Assembly: GCA_949126835.1 (NCBI GenBank)
Contig: OX421507.1
Location: forward strand, 30,635,382 to 30,699,381
DNA: 64,000 nucleotides
From: Anisus vortex
Taxonomy: Eukaryota; Mollusca; Gastropoda; Planorbidae
Reading direction: 5' to 3'
Shown here: piece after piece, positions 54,225 to 64,000 of the stretch
Layout of the letters: every line of letters begins with the position of its first letter
Position numbering within the stretch: position 1 is the first letter of the stretch
Position numbers and translations under genes: made by a program
Notes under the pieces: model-generated
Seen by the model: the letters and a program-made list of their open reading frames with translations, nothing else
What the model was told of the DNA's origin: nothing
The model's database searches: none

Positions 54225-55180
54225 CATAGTAAGCTAGCCTTGGATGAAATGTCATATGGACAGCCTACATAGTAGACTAGCCTTGGGTCAAATATCATAC
54301 GAATAGTCTTTATAGTAAGCTATCCTTGGATCAAATGTCATATGGACAGTCTAGTAGACTAGCCTTGGGTCAAATGTCATATGAATAGCCTTTATAGTAA
54401 GCTATCCTTGGATCAAATGTCATATGGACAGTCTAGTAGACTAGCCTTGGGTCAAATATCATATGAATAGCCTTTCTAGTAAGCTATCCTTGGATCAAAT
54501 GTCATATGGACAGTCTAGTAGACTAGCCTTGGGTCAAATGTCATATGAATAGCCTTTATAGTAAGCTATCATTGGATCAAACGTCATATGGACAGTCTAC
54601 ATAGTAGACTAGCCTTGGGTCAAATGTCATACGAATAGCCTTTATAGTAAGCTATCCTTGGATAAAATGTCATATGGACAGTCTAGTAGACTAGCCTTGG
54701 GTCAAATGTCATATGAAAAGCCTTTATAGTAAGCTATCATTGGATCAAATGTCATATGGACAGCCTACATAGTAGACTAGCTTTGGGTCAAATGTCACAT
54801 GGACAGTATACATAGTATACTAGTCTTGGGTCAAATGTCATATGAATACCCTTTATAGTAAGCTAGTCTTGGGTCAAATGTCATATGAATAGCCTTTATA
54901 GTAAGCTAGCCTTAAATCAAATGTCATATGGACATCCTACATAGTAGACTAGCCTTGAATCATGTGTCATATGAATACCCTTTATATTAAGCTAGTCTTG
55001 GGTCAAATGTCACGTGGACAGCCTACTTAGTAGACTATCCTTGGGTCAAATGTCATATGAATAGCCTTTATAGTAAGCTAGCATTGGATCAAATGTCATT
55101 TGGACAGCCTACAAAGTAGACTCGCCTCGGGTCAAATGTCATATGAATAGCCTTTATAGTAAGCTAGCCTTGGATCAAAT
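54225..55180. repeat. About 82-bp tandem array, about 12 copies
   Basis: Units alternate GACTAGCCTTGGGTCAAATG with TAGTAAGCTATCCTTGGATC, each half ending in TCAAATGTCATATGRA. The array continues at 56518-56610 after the hAT-type insertion. Confidence 0.92.
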
Positions 55181-56517
55181 TAGAAGCCGACCGAAATTCG
55201 GCTTCGGTTTCGGCACCGAAATTAGGCAAATGGCCCCTTTCGGCACAGTTTCGTTTTAGGCCGAAGCCAAAAGGTTAGCTTTCGATTTGCATACGGTTTC
55301 GGTCGAAACTGACATTGACTTTCGGTCAACAGCTGAATATCTATTTAAACTTTCAAAATTCAGACTGCAACGATAGTGCTGCTTCTATTACTCTGCTTAT
55401 TATACATAATTGCTAATTCTGAACAACATTATAATAACCTACAACTGTATATTACATTGTCTATGCAGGGAAGTTAAACAAAAACCGGGTTCCTATTTTC
55501 GGTTTCGTCGGAATTCGGGAGGAAATCATTTCACAATGAGATCTCACGATGTATTTATTTATTTATTTTTATTTTCGGAGACGTATTTTAAAACCATGTC
55601 TGCTTCGAATGAAACTATTCTTTAACATCAAATACTTAGCAAACTCTAATTAGTAAAAGGCGACTCATAGGCCTATTGTATTTTTTTCCAAATCTCGAAA
55701 ATTGCTTGCGATACAGACAACAGCAAACGCAGATGTTATGCTATAATTAACGCTTTTAAACCACAATCAGTTCAGTTATATTACAATAGCTGCCAATATC
55801 TATCTAGTGGTAAAACTGAAGTCTTTTTCAAACTTAAACAGGCTTTTAATTGAGCCTAATGTAGACTGAAATCGGCAACTTAAAAAAACAGCAACATTAC
55901 TTTACAGCGCATGCAAGGTTATTTAAAAAACAGCAAATGTTCATTTATTTCTATTCGATTTTATTCATTATAAGGCCTATACAATTTTAATGTATGCAAC
56001 TTGTAACATATCTAATCTATATTATAGTTGTAGTCTATATAAAGAATCAATTTTAAATTCATGTCAATACAGTTTTTGACTTCTCACAATCCAAAATCAT
56101 CATGTTCTATGGTCCTTCCTATCAATTTGGTTAAAAAAATTAGTATTTTCTTAGTAGGCTATAATCTAAGCAAAATTTGTCTTTACCGACCCATATTTTA
56201 GGGCCTACTTTTCCAAGGACCGGAAGGGGGGGGGGGAACGAAAACGTTTTGGAGAAAAAAACTGATATTGATAGCCATAGTTCTATAGATTACTTAAACA
56301 GAGTACACATAAACTATTTAATATTACACAAACATGTGTAGTCTTTTAAAATCTTTTGTTTGGCAATTTCGATTTATCTTTCGGTTACGGTTTCGGCCAA
56401 ATGCGTAGTGAAACTCTGGGTATCGGCTTCGGTTTCGGCCGAAAGTCAATTTATAATATTATCATGTATGGTTTCGTTTTTGGCCGAAACGAAACATTTG
56501 GTTTCGGTCGGCCTCTA
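55181..56517. mobile_element. Non-autonomous hAT-type element, 1337 bp, inside the array
   Basis: The ends TAGAAGCCGACCGAAA and TTTCGGTCGGCCTCTA are inverted repeats with one mismatch, and GATCAAAT flanks both sides (55173-55180 and 56518-56525). TTCGGTTTCGGC-type motifs cluster within about 150-350 bases of both ends. No transposase frame. Confidence 0.87.
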
Positions 56518-56610
56518 GATCAAATGTAATATTGACAGCCTACATAGTAGACTAGCCTTGGATCAAATGTCATATGAATAGCCTTTATAGTAGGCTAGTC
56601 TTGGGTCAAC
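56518..56610. repeat. Continuation of the 82-bp array
   Basis: GACTAGCCTTGGATCAAATG and AGCCTTTATAGTAGGCTAGT resume the array after the inserted element. Confidence 0.88.
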
Positions 56611-57411
56611 GATCATCGCTAATTGTACCCTAACCTCGCTTTATCATTAGATCGCGTCCAGGATATAAAATGCGTTTGAAAACAATCAGCAGATATTTCA
56701 TGACAACTACATCATCAAAAGCAATCATTGACGGGTTTTGATATTTTATTGTGTACGAATTCTACTTCATCTAGGATATAAAAACAAAACAACAACAAAT
56801 AAAAAACTTTACTAAAGAAAGATAACAGAACAAGGTACCCCTCTTGTATTCACACTAGCGGGGATTCGAAACCAAGTGAAGTGGCTCCGGAAAAACCCTT
56901 TCATGCTAATACGCCCAATTAACGTAATTAATGCTGTAAAAATTAGTGGATTACACTTTCGTTCCTAGCAAAGGCCACCTCGAAAGTACCGAAGCCTTTT
57001 TTCTTTTCCTCCCCCCAGTTTTTTCTTTTCAGTTTTGTTTTTTTAAACTGTAGGCGACACACAAATGAAAAAAAAAGATGACGGAAAGTGGTATACACCC
57101 TTCTAAGATGTCACTTCCGGTTAAGCATTTGGGTGTAGAGAGAGAGAGAGAGAGAGAGAGGGGGTGGGGGTGGGAGCGAGATTACATTTGGTGACAAGTG
57201 TCTACTTCCGGTTATTTGCCTTTTATAGACATCATGAAATTTTTTTTTTTTTAAGAAAGGGTATTTGGCGACTGTGACAGGTTTAGGGGTCTCGCCGAGA
57301 GTTCTGCCCCAGAGGGTGACACATCAATACATGTACATTTTAATTTCTTTTATGTATTTCAATCATGTTTCGGCAATGGTACAATAATTTATGTGAGCAA
57401 AAAGTTTGTAA
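56611..57411. other. Intergenic, no gene seen
   Basis: It includes a (GA)n run at 57137-57160 and two CACTTCCGGTTA / CTACTTCCGGTTA motifs (57111 and 57203). No gene is supported. Confidence 0.5.
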
Positions 57412-58087
57412 AGAGCCCGCCGGACCAAATTGATCCATAAGTCAATGGTGAATGGGGGTACCGTGGAATCCATAAGTCAATGGTGAATGGGGGTACGGTG
57501 GAATCCATAAGTCAATGGTGAATGGGGGTACCGTGGAATCCATAAGTCAATGGTGAATGGGGGTACGGTGGAATCCATAAGTCAATGGTGAATGGGGTAC
57601 GGTGGAATCCATAAGTCAATGGTGAATGGGGGTACCGTGGAATCCATAAGTCAATGGTGAATGGGGGTACCGTGGAATCCATAAGTCAATGGTGAATGGG
57701 GGTACAGTGGAATCCATAAGTCAATGGTGAATGGGGTACGGTGGAATCCATAAGTCAATAGTGAATGGGGGTACGGTGGAATCCATAAGAAAATGGTGAA
57801 TGGGGGTACGGTGGAATCCATAAGTCAATGGTGAATGGGGGTACAGTGGAATCCATAAGTCAATAGTGAATGGGGGTACGGTGGAATCCATAAGTCAATG
57901 GTGAATGGGGGTACGGTGGAATCCATAAGTCAATGGTGAATGGGGTACGGTGGAATCCATAAGTCAATAGTTAATGGGGGTACGGTGGAATCCATAAGAA
58001 AATGGTGAATGGGGGTACGGTGGAATCCATAAGTCAATGGTGAATGGGGGTACAGTGGAATCCATAAGTCAATGGTGAATGGGGTAC
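57412..58087. repeat. 35-bp minisatellite, about 19 copies, between two SINE ends
   Basis: The unit GGTGAATGGGGGTACGGTGG plus AATCCATAAGTCAAT is repeated with few variants (AGTCAATAGT, AAGAAAATGG). The left edge begins in a minus-strand SINE tail (GGACCAAATTGATCCATA); the right edge runs into a plus-strand SINE head. Confidence 0.93.
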
Positions 58088-58330
58088 GGTCACGGTGGAC
58101 AGCGTGTTCGGCTGGCGTACCGAAGATCGTGGGTTCGAATCCTGGTGAACACTAGGATTTGTTCCCGGGACTGGAGGGTGTCCCTGAGTCTACACAGCTC
58201 TGATGGGTGGCCTGACATTAGTTGGGGTAAAGTGAAGGCGGCTGAACATCGTGCTGGCCACACAATCCCCTAAATATGCAGTGGCCACAGAAACTGGTGA
58301 ACGCTGCTTCACCTGCCCACTCTGGATCAA
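58088..58330 (+). repeat. tRNA-derived SINE (family 1), best-preserved copy
   Basis: CAGCGTGTTCGGCTGGCGTA (A-box side), GGGTTCGAATCCTGGTGAAC (B box), GGAGGGTGTCCCTGAGTCTA, GGCCACAGAAACTGGTGAAC, CTGCTTCACC and GGATCAAT are all readable. It serves as the reference for the family. It is not a functional tRNA gene. Confidence 0.9.
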
Positions 58331-58574
58331 TAAATCTGTGGGGTATCTATTTATCAAACAATTATTCACGTTTTTAATTTGTAAAACTATTAAATTTGAA
58401 GTCGAATAAAGTGAGTTTTCTTGTTTGATGAATATAGATCTAGTCTATGGCTAATAGTTCATTGTGATAAATTAATCACATAATAGATAAAGTGTGTGAT
58501 TGTGTGCGTGTATGTCTATTTTTAAAAATATATTTCTGTGCTTGAGTACAAATAATTCTATTATATTATTTAAA

Positions 58575-58655
58575 ATATGCTGAAAGACAAAAACATCTGT
58601 AATCAAGACAAATTTCCATTTGTTTGGATCAATAAAGAAATCTTATCATATATTA
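58575..58655 (+). repeat. LINE-type 3' tail fragment
   Basis: TTTGTTTGGATCAATAAAGA followed by AATCTTATCATA matches the reverse of 4325-4410. Confidence 0.5.
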
Positions 58656-59072
58656 TTGTAGCTTTCATGTAGTCTATTGATACTTTTGCGCCATGTAACG
58701 GTAGTCTATTGATATTATGTGACTAATTAAGCCCTATCGCGGCTTCAGCTTTTAGTTCTATTAACACATCACCCAGTCACTTTGTACCCACCCACCCCCT
58801 CCCTCTTCCTGGTAGGGGTTTCTTCGTCGTCTAGTTCTGAGAAGTAATGGATACTAGAAAAAGCACTCCAACCCTCGTTTCAACCAAAGCCCAAGAAGTT
58901 ATGATAGCCATCACCCTTGTATTGACTTCCGCTTCCACTTGTGTGTAGGAACCATTGACGCACTTGAGTGAAACTAGACCTACACACGTGTACTCACCGG
59001 AACCTACACACACAGGCCCTGACCTTGAACATGCAGGCGTACACTGGTACATGCAAACACATACTGTCATAC

Positions 59073-59820
59073 ACTAATGCCCGCTCACATGACAACATAC
59101 AGCTCCACACACATACACTAATGCCCGCTCACATGTCAACATACAGCTCCACACACATACACTAATGCCCGCTCACATGTCAACATACAGCTCCACACAC
59201 ATACACTAATGCCCGCTCACATGTCCACATACAGCTCCACACACATACACTAATGCCCGCACACATGTCAACATACAGCTCCTCACACATACACTAATGC
59301 CCGCTCACATGTCAACATACAGCTCCACACACATACACTAATGCCCGCTCACATGTCAACATACAGCTCCACACACATACACTAATGCCCGCTCACATGT
59401 CAACATACAGCTCCACACACATACACTAATGCCCGCTCACATGTCCACATACAGCTCCACACACATACACTAATGCCCGCACACATGTCAACATACAGCT
59501 CCTCACACATACACTAATGCCCGCTCACATGTCAACATACAGCTCCACACACATACACTAATGCCCGCTCACATGTCAACATACAGCTCCACACACATAC
59601 ACTAATGCCCGCTCACATGTCAACATACAGCTCCACACACATACACTAATGCCCGCTCACATGTCCACATACAGCTCCACACACATACACTAATGCCCGC
59701 ACACATGTCAACATACAGCTCCTCACACATACACTAATGCCCGCTCACATGTCAACATACAGCTCCACACACATACACTAATGCCCGCTCACATGTCAAC
59801 ATACAGCTCCACACACATAC
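59073..59820. repeat. 44-bp minisatellite, 17 copies, with a 220-bp higher-order period
   Basis: ACTAATGCCCGCTCACATGT starts every 44 bases from 59073 to 59777. Variants with GTCCACATAC and then CCCGCACACATG recur at about 59223, 59443 and 59663, every five units. Confidence 0.94.
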
Positions 59821-59854
59821 ACATATATTCAGACACCTACGGGTGTAAGCTTAG

Positions 59855-60078
59855 AAATTGGCAGCGCGTTCGACTGGCGATCCGAAGGTTCTGGGTTCGA
59901 ATTCTGGTGCAGGCTAGGATTTGTTCCCCGGGACTTGAGGGTGCCCCTGAGTCTACCCAGCTCTGATGGGTACCGCACTAGTTAGGGAAATATAAAGGCG
60001 GCTGGGCATTGTGCTGGCCACACATCCACGACACTAGCCCTATGATCAATTTGGTCCGAAGGATACTTTACTTTTTTA
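59855..60078 (+). repeat. tRNA-derived SINE (family 1), near full length
   Basis: GGCAGCGCGTTCGACTGGCG, GGGTTCGAATTCTGGTGCAG and body to GATCAATTTGGTCCGAAGGA, tail TACTTTACTTTTTTACTT. It directly follows the 44-bp array. Confidence 0.88.
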
Positions 60079-60344
60079 CTTACGGGTGTATAACCTCACC
60101 TAGGGCCCGCTATACCACCCATACACACAGACACACATACACACAGACTTACTATGACTTCAACACACATACACAGTCATAGCCTTACAAAAAAATACCC
60201 TATCACAAACATATATATATATATATACAATCACACAGATTCACTCTCTCACACATACTCATAAAATATACACACACAAAGGTCCTAATTAGCCACGCCT
60301 ATTAGGCCTATATATATATATATATGTGTGTGTTTAATATATGT

Positions 60345-61400
60345 GTCTGGAATCTGCTTCCCATCCAGCTCAGGCAGACAAGTTCTATCATCACTTTTAA
60401 AAAGAACTTGAAAACATTTTAAAATTTACCTTCGTGAAACATTTTTTAGAGCCCTACTGTTTTACTTTTCGATTAAGTCGGTTAATACTACAGACTAGGT
60501 ATATACCTATAGGTATACCGGTATATCTATTCTGTGGTTAATACTACAGACTAGGTATATACCTATAGGTATACCGGTATATCTATTCTGTGGTTAATAC
60601 TACAGACTAGGTATATACCTATAGGTATACCGGTATATCTATTCTGTGGTTAATACTACAGACTAGGTATATACCTATAGGTATACCGGTATATCTATTC
60701 TGTGGTTAATACTACAGACTAGGTATATACCTATAGGTATACCGGTATATCTATTCTGTGGTTAATACTACAGACTAGGTATATACCTATAGGTATACCG
60801 GTATATCTATTCTGTGGTTAATACTACAGACTAGGTATATACCTATAGGTATACCGGTATATCTATTCTGTGGTTAATACTACAGACTAGGTATATACCT
60901 ATAGGTATACCGGTATATCTATTCTGTGGTTAATACTACAGACTAGGTATATACCTATAGGTATACCGGTATATCTATTCTGTGGTTAATACTACAGACT
61001 AGGTATATACCTATAGGTATACCGGTATATCTATTCTGTGGTTAATACTACAGACTAGGTATATACCTATAGGTATACCGGCATATCTATTCTGTGGTTA
61101 ATACTACAGACTAGGTATATACCTATAGGTATACCGGTATATCTATTCTGTGGTTAATACTACAGACTAGGTATATACCTATAGGTATACCGGTATATCT
61201 ATTCTGTGGTTAATACTACAGACTAGGTATATACCTATAGGTATACCGGTATATCTATTCTGTGGTTAATACTACATTTATTTGGTCTTATGTTTCATTT
61301 TTTTCTGGTGAATTGTATCCGTGTTAAATGTGCAATCTGGACGTACATTATGTTTGTTGGCAGCGCTTTATAAATAAACTTATTAGTATTATAATTATAC
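60345..61400 (+). mobile_element. L2/CR1-like LINE 3' end split by a satellite array
   Basis: GTCTGGAATCTGCTTCCCAT to GATTAAGTCGGTTAATACTA (60350-60490) matches 6365-6520. The rest of the same tail (TACATTTATTTGGTCTTATG and TTATGTTTGTTGGCAGCGCT) appears only after 61266. The 56-bp array sits between. Confidence 0.82.
60482..61265. repeat. 56-bp palindrome-rich satellite, 14 near-identical copies
   Basis: TTAATACTACAGACTAGG starts every 56 bases from 60482, and 14 units fill exactly 784 bases. Each unit contains perfect palindromes AGGTATATACCT, ACCTATAGGT and TATACCGGTATA. I see only one substitution (GGCATATC at about 61080). Confidence 0.95.
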
Positions 61401-61429
61401 ATTTATCAATTTATCATATATATTTTATA

Positions 61430-62481
61430 CAAGCTCATTCCCCGGCTACGTACGGGGGGGGGGGGATTAAATAAGTCTTTATAATGTCAACGAAAAGAGA
61501 GCCATTGATCCAATAATTTTGAAAATATAATTATTATTTACTGAAATCATTTACGAAAGTAATTTACAATACATTGTGTAATCGGGTTAAAAAGCTATGT
61601 CGCTGGCGTTGCCTGTGGAAGGACTATCCCTGTGGATGAGAATGGAACACCCGTCTACCGCGTGCGTTTAAAATATAATAATTATTATATTATACTTACT
61701 GAAAACATTTTAGAAAAGCTTTAAGTCCTAAAATTCTTTACAATCTTTTCTAACTAAAGGTAATATTAATGGCTAAAAAAAAAGGGAAAAAAAGGTATCA
61801 TTGGGGAATGGAACCCAGGTCGCACGCATGGCAGTCGCTAACTACTACTCTAACCACTACTCTAACCACTACTCTAACCACTACTCTAACCACTACTCTA
61901 ACCACTACTCTAACCACTACTCTAACCACTACTCTAACCACTACTCTAACCACTACTCTAACCACTACTCTAACCACTACTCTAACCACTACTCTAACCA
62001 CTACTCTAACCACTACTCTAACCACTACTCTAACCACTACTCTAACCACTACTCTAACCACTACTCTAACCACTACTCTAACCACTACTCTAACCACTAC
62101 TCTAACCACTACTCTAACCACTACTCTAACCACTACTCTAACCACTACTCTAACCACTACTCTAACCACTACTCTAACCACTACTCTAACCACTACTCTA
62201 ACCACTACTCTAACCACTACTCTAACCACTACTCTAACCACTACTCTAACCACTACTCTAACCACTACTCTAACCACTACTCTAACCACTACTCTAACCA
62301 CTACTCTAACCACTACTCTAACCACTACTCTAACCACTACTCTATCCACTACCCAAGGGAACACACGTCAGAAGCGATATCGTAAAAGTAGAATATGAGA
62401 CAATAAGGTCACGTGTCTTTAAATTAGCCAATGGGGATAGGATACGACACACACGAGTTACTTTATTTACTTTATATATAT

Positions 62482-62515
<34 letters not shown>
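61430..62515 (-). repeat. Dispersed family 2 copy expanded by a 12-bp array
   Basis: CAAGCTCATTCCCCGGCTAC and TGGAACCCAGGTCGCACGCA to the left, and ATGAGACAATAAGGTCACGT to the right, match the 50280 copy. The tRNA-like part is split by the array at 61850-62345. Confidence 0.75.
61850..62345. repeat. 12-bp minisatellite CTCTAACCACTA, about 41 copies
   Basis: Virtually perfect tandem units. All three frames on + and one on - stay open (repeats of TLTT, YSNH, VVRV), which creates false open reading frames of up to 209 codons. Confidence 0.95.

Positions 62516-62550
<35 letters not shown>
62484..62550. repeat. (TA)n then (GA)n microsatellite
   Basis: A TATATA run passes directly into GAGAGA at the right edge of the family-2 element. 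Confidence 0.9.
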
Positions 62551-62554
<4 letters not shown>

Positions 62555-62707
62555 AGCGAGGAAGAGCAAATGGGGTGGAAGAAAGAGGAGAAAGATTGAG
62601 AGAGATGGTATTTCCATTTTTAAACTATGTTGCTGACAACTAATACGGTATGCTACGTGGTACAAAATGACTTCCATCTCACTATGGTGTTTTCATGAGT
62701 AGGCCTC

Positions 62708-63050
62708 CTACACATACATTACTAAGGTACCTACCTACACTATATCCCTGTCCCCCCTACACATACATTACTAAGGTACCTACCTACACTATATCCCTGT
62801 CCCCCCTACACATACATTACTAAAGTACCTACATACTCTATATCCCTGTCCCCCCCTACACATACATTACTAAGGTACCTACATACTCTATATCCCTGTC
62901 TCCCCTACACATACATTACTAAGGTACCTACATACTCTATATCCCTGTCTCCCCTACACATACATTACTAAGGTACCTACATACTCTATATCCCTGTCTC
63001 CCCTACACATACATTACTAAGGTACCTACATACTCTATATCCCTGTCCCC
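62708..63050. repeat. 49-bp minisatellite, 7 copies
   Basis: CTACACATACATTACTAAGG plus TACCTACATACTCTATATCC recurs every 49-50 bases. Early units have CCTACACTATA and later ones CATACTCTATA. Confidence 0.92.
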
Positions 63051-63569
63051 TGGGCTGAGTTTCTACCGGTACACGGCACAGCGACTTCGTGTGCACCGCT
63101 CTGTGGTGATATATGGACATCCCTAAAGTCGAACCGCTCTAGCTAGCAGTGTGTGTCACACACGGGGTCTCTACCCTGACTTTAGACACAAGAAGATGTA
63201 TGTCAGCCTGAGGCTACATGTAATTAATGATTCTTGTCAGCGGTTGAAACGGTTGAAAGGGGTGAAGGGTAGGTTGAGGGGATTCGCATGACGACACGGT
63301 CATACCACGTGACATTAAATCTTGAAGAAAAAAAAACAGACTTGATGTCGTGGTAGACTGGCGGGGGAATAATTAGATGGACGGGTAGATGGGATATTAG
63401 ATAATATGCTTCATTATAACATTAAGTCTAATATCGTGTTCTTTAGATTCGGTTCATATTTGATATGGTTTGCTTTGAATTGGCGAATGAACAGACATAC
63501 AGTGAGGAGTGGGGTGTGTATTCATCTGTCGACCTTTCTGCGTGTTTGTTGTCACTGTATTTATATAGA
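63051..63569. other. Intergenic, no gene seen
   Basis: Mixed-composition sequence, less repetitive than its surroundings, holding TCACACACGGGGTCTCTACC. No exon with convincing splice sites was found. Confidence 0.45.
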
Positions 63570-63760
63570 GGTAGCTAAGATAGGTAGGTAGATAGATAGA
63601 TAGACATATAAATAGATATATAGATAGAAATATAGATAGATAAATAGATAGATAGACAGACAAATAGATAGATAGGTAGATAGGTAGACAGATAGATAGA
63701 TAGATAAATAGATAGATGGGTAGATAGATTGACAGGTCGATATATAGATGATGGATTGAT
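63570..63760. repeat. (GATA)n imperfect microsatellite
   Basis: TAGATAGATAGA-type tetranucleotide repeats with AATA, ACAG and GGTA interruptions. Confidence 0.92.
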
Positions 63761-64000
63761 GGATAGTGTCATGTATATTGTTTTTCCAAGAATTGGAACA
63801 CGCAATGTTTATTCTCCTCTCTCTCTCTTTTCTTACTACACGCGATATTAGGACGTTTAGTAGGAAAACGAAAGGTTCTAGGTAATGCTGGGATTCTGTG
63901 TTGATCTCAAATTCTCAGAGTCTGGGAACGACTCATTATTTAATAGGGGAAGTTCATATCGTTTTGTTATGAGTTTTGTAATGTTACCATGATTTTCACC

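Noticed and set aside
58095..58165. Possible tRNA gene
   Set aside because: A- and B-box-like blocks are present but the acceptor stem does not pair and the sequence continues into the SINE body.
59073..59820. CRISPR-like look (regular repeats)
   Set aside because: Units are contiguous with no unique spacers, and the context is a eukaryotic genome; the same applies to every array here.
61769..62398. Open frames of 188-209 codons (TLTT, YSNH and VVRV repeats)
   Set aside because: Produced entirely by the 12-bp tandem repeat, open in several frames on both strands, with no conserved sequence at the edges.

Overview
This window is animal genomic DNA. It is AT-rich, its genes are split by many GT/AG introns, and it is crowded with SINEs, LINE fragments, MITEs and minisatellites. 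Both housekeeping genes read as metazoan orthologues. The tRNA-derived SINE family and the frequent TAGGCCTA motif suggest a mollusc, most likely a gastropod, but that placement is inference from style and no species marker was recognised.

Three protein-coding genes can be supported. (1) The 3' half of COPB2 (coatomer beta-prime subunit, COPI vesicle coat) lies on the + strand in eleven exons from 278 to 12791; its 5' half is upstream of the window. (2) A complete 15-exon PUS3 gene (tRNA pseudouridine synthase, TruA family, 454 codons plus stop) lies on the - strand from 41312 down to 19054; all exon phases join without a break. (3) A same-strand gene lies inside PUS3 intron 1 (37256 down to about 35446). 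It encodes an unrecognised, probably nuclear protein with a Cys/His cluster, four SUMO-type KxE motifs and a PxDLS-type CtBP motif. Its last visible donor is in phase with PUS3 exon 2, so a chimeric transcript is formally possible. COPB2 and PUS3 are convergent, with about 6 kb between their stop codons.

By region: 1-12.8 kb is COPB2 with repeat-laden introns; 12.8-19 kb is its 3'UTR and intergenic SINE/LINE debris; 19-41.3 kb is PUS3 with the nested gene; 41.3-64 kb has no gene I can support and is almost entirely transposon remnants and tandem arrays.

The most unusual feature is an array of nineteen exact-period 85-bp units (10676-12290) in the last COPB2 intron. Each unit copies the end of the coding exon together with its 5' splice site, and the array shows a 7-unit higher-order duplication. 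More generally, several arrays appear to have grown from pieces of transposons: a SINE tail (8308), MITE ends (2003), the inside of a LINE 3' end (60482) and a tRNA-like SINE (61850). Several MITEs have readable target-site duplications, including three hAT-type copies with 8-bp duplications. All family and clade names come from reading motifs by eye; no database search was run.
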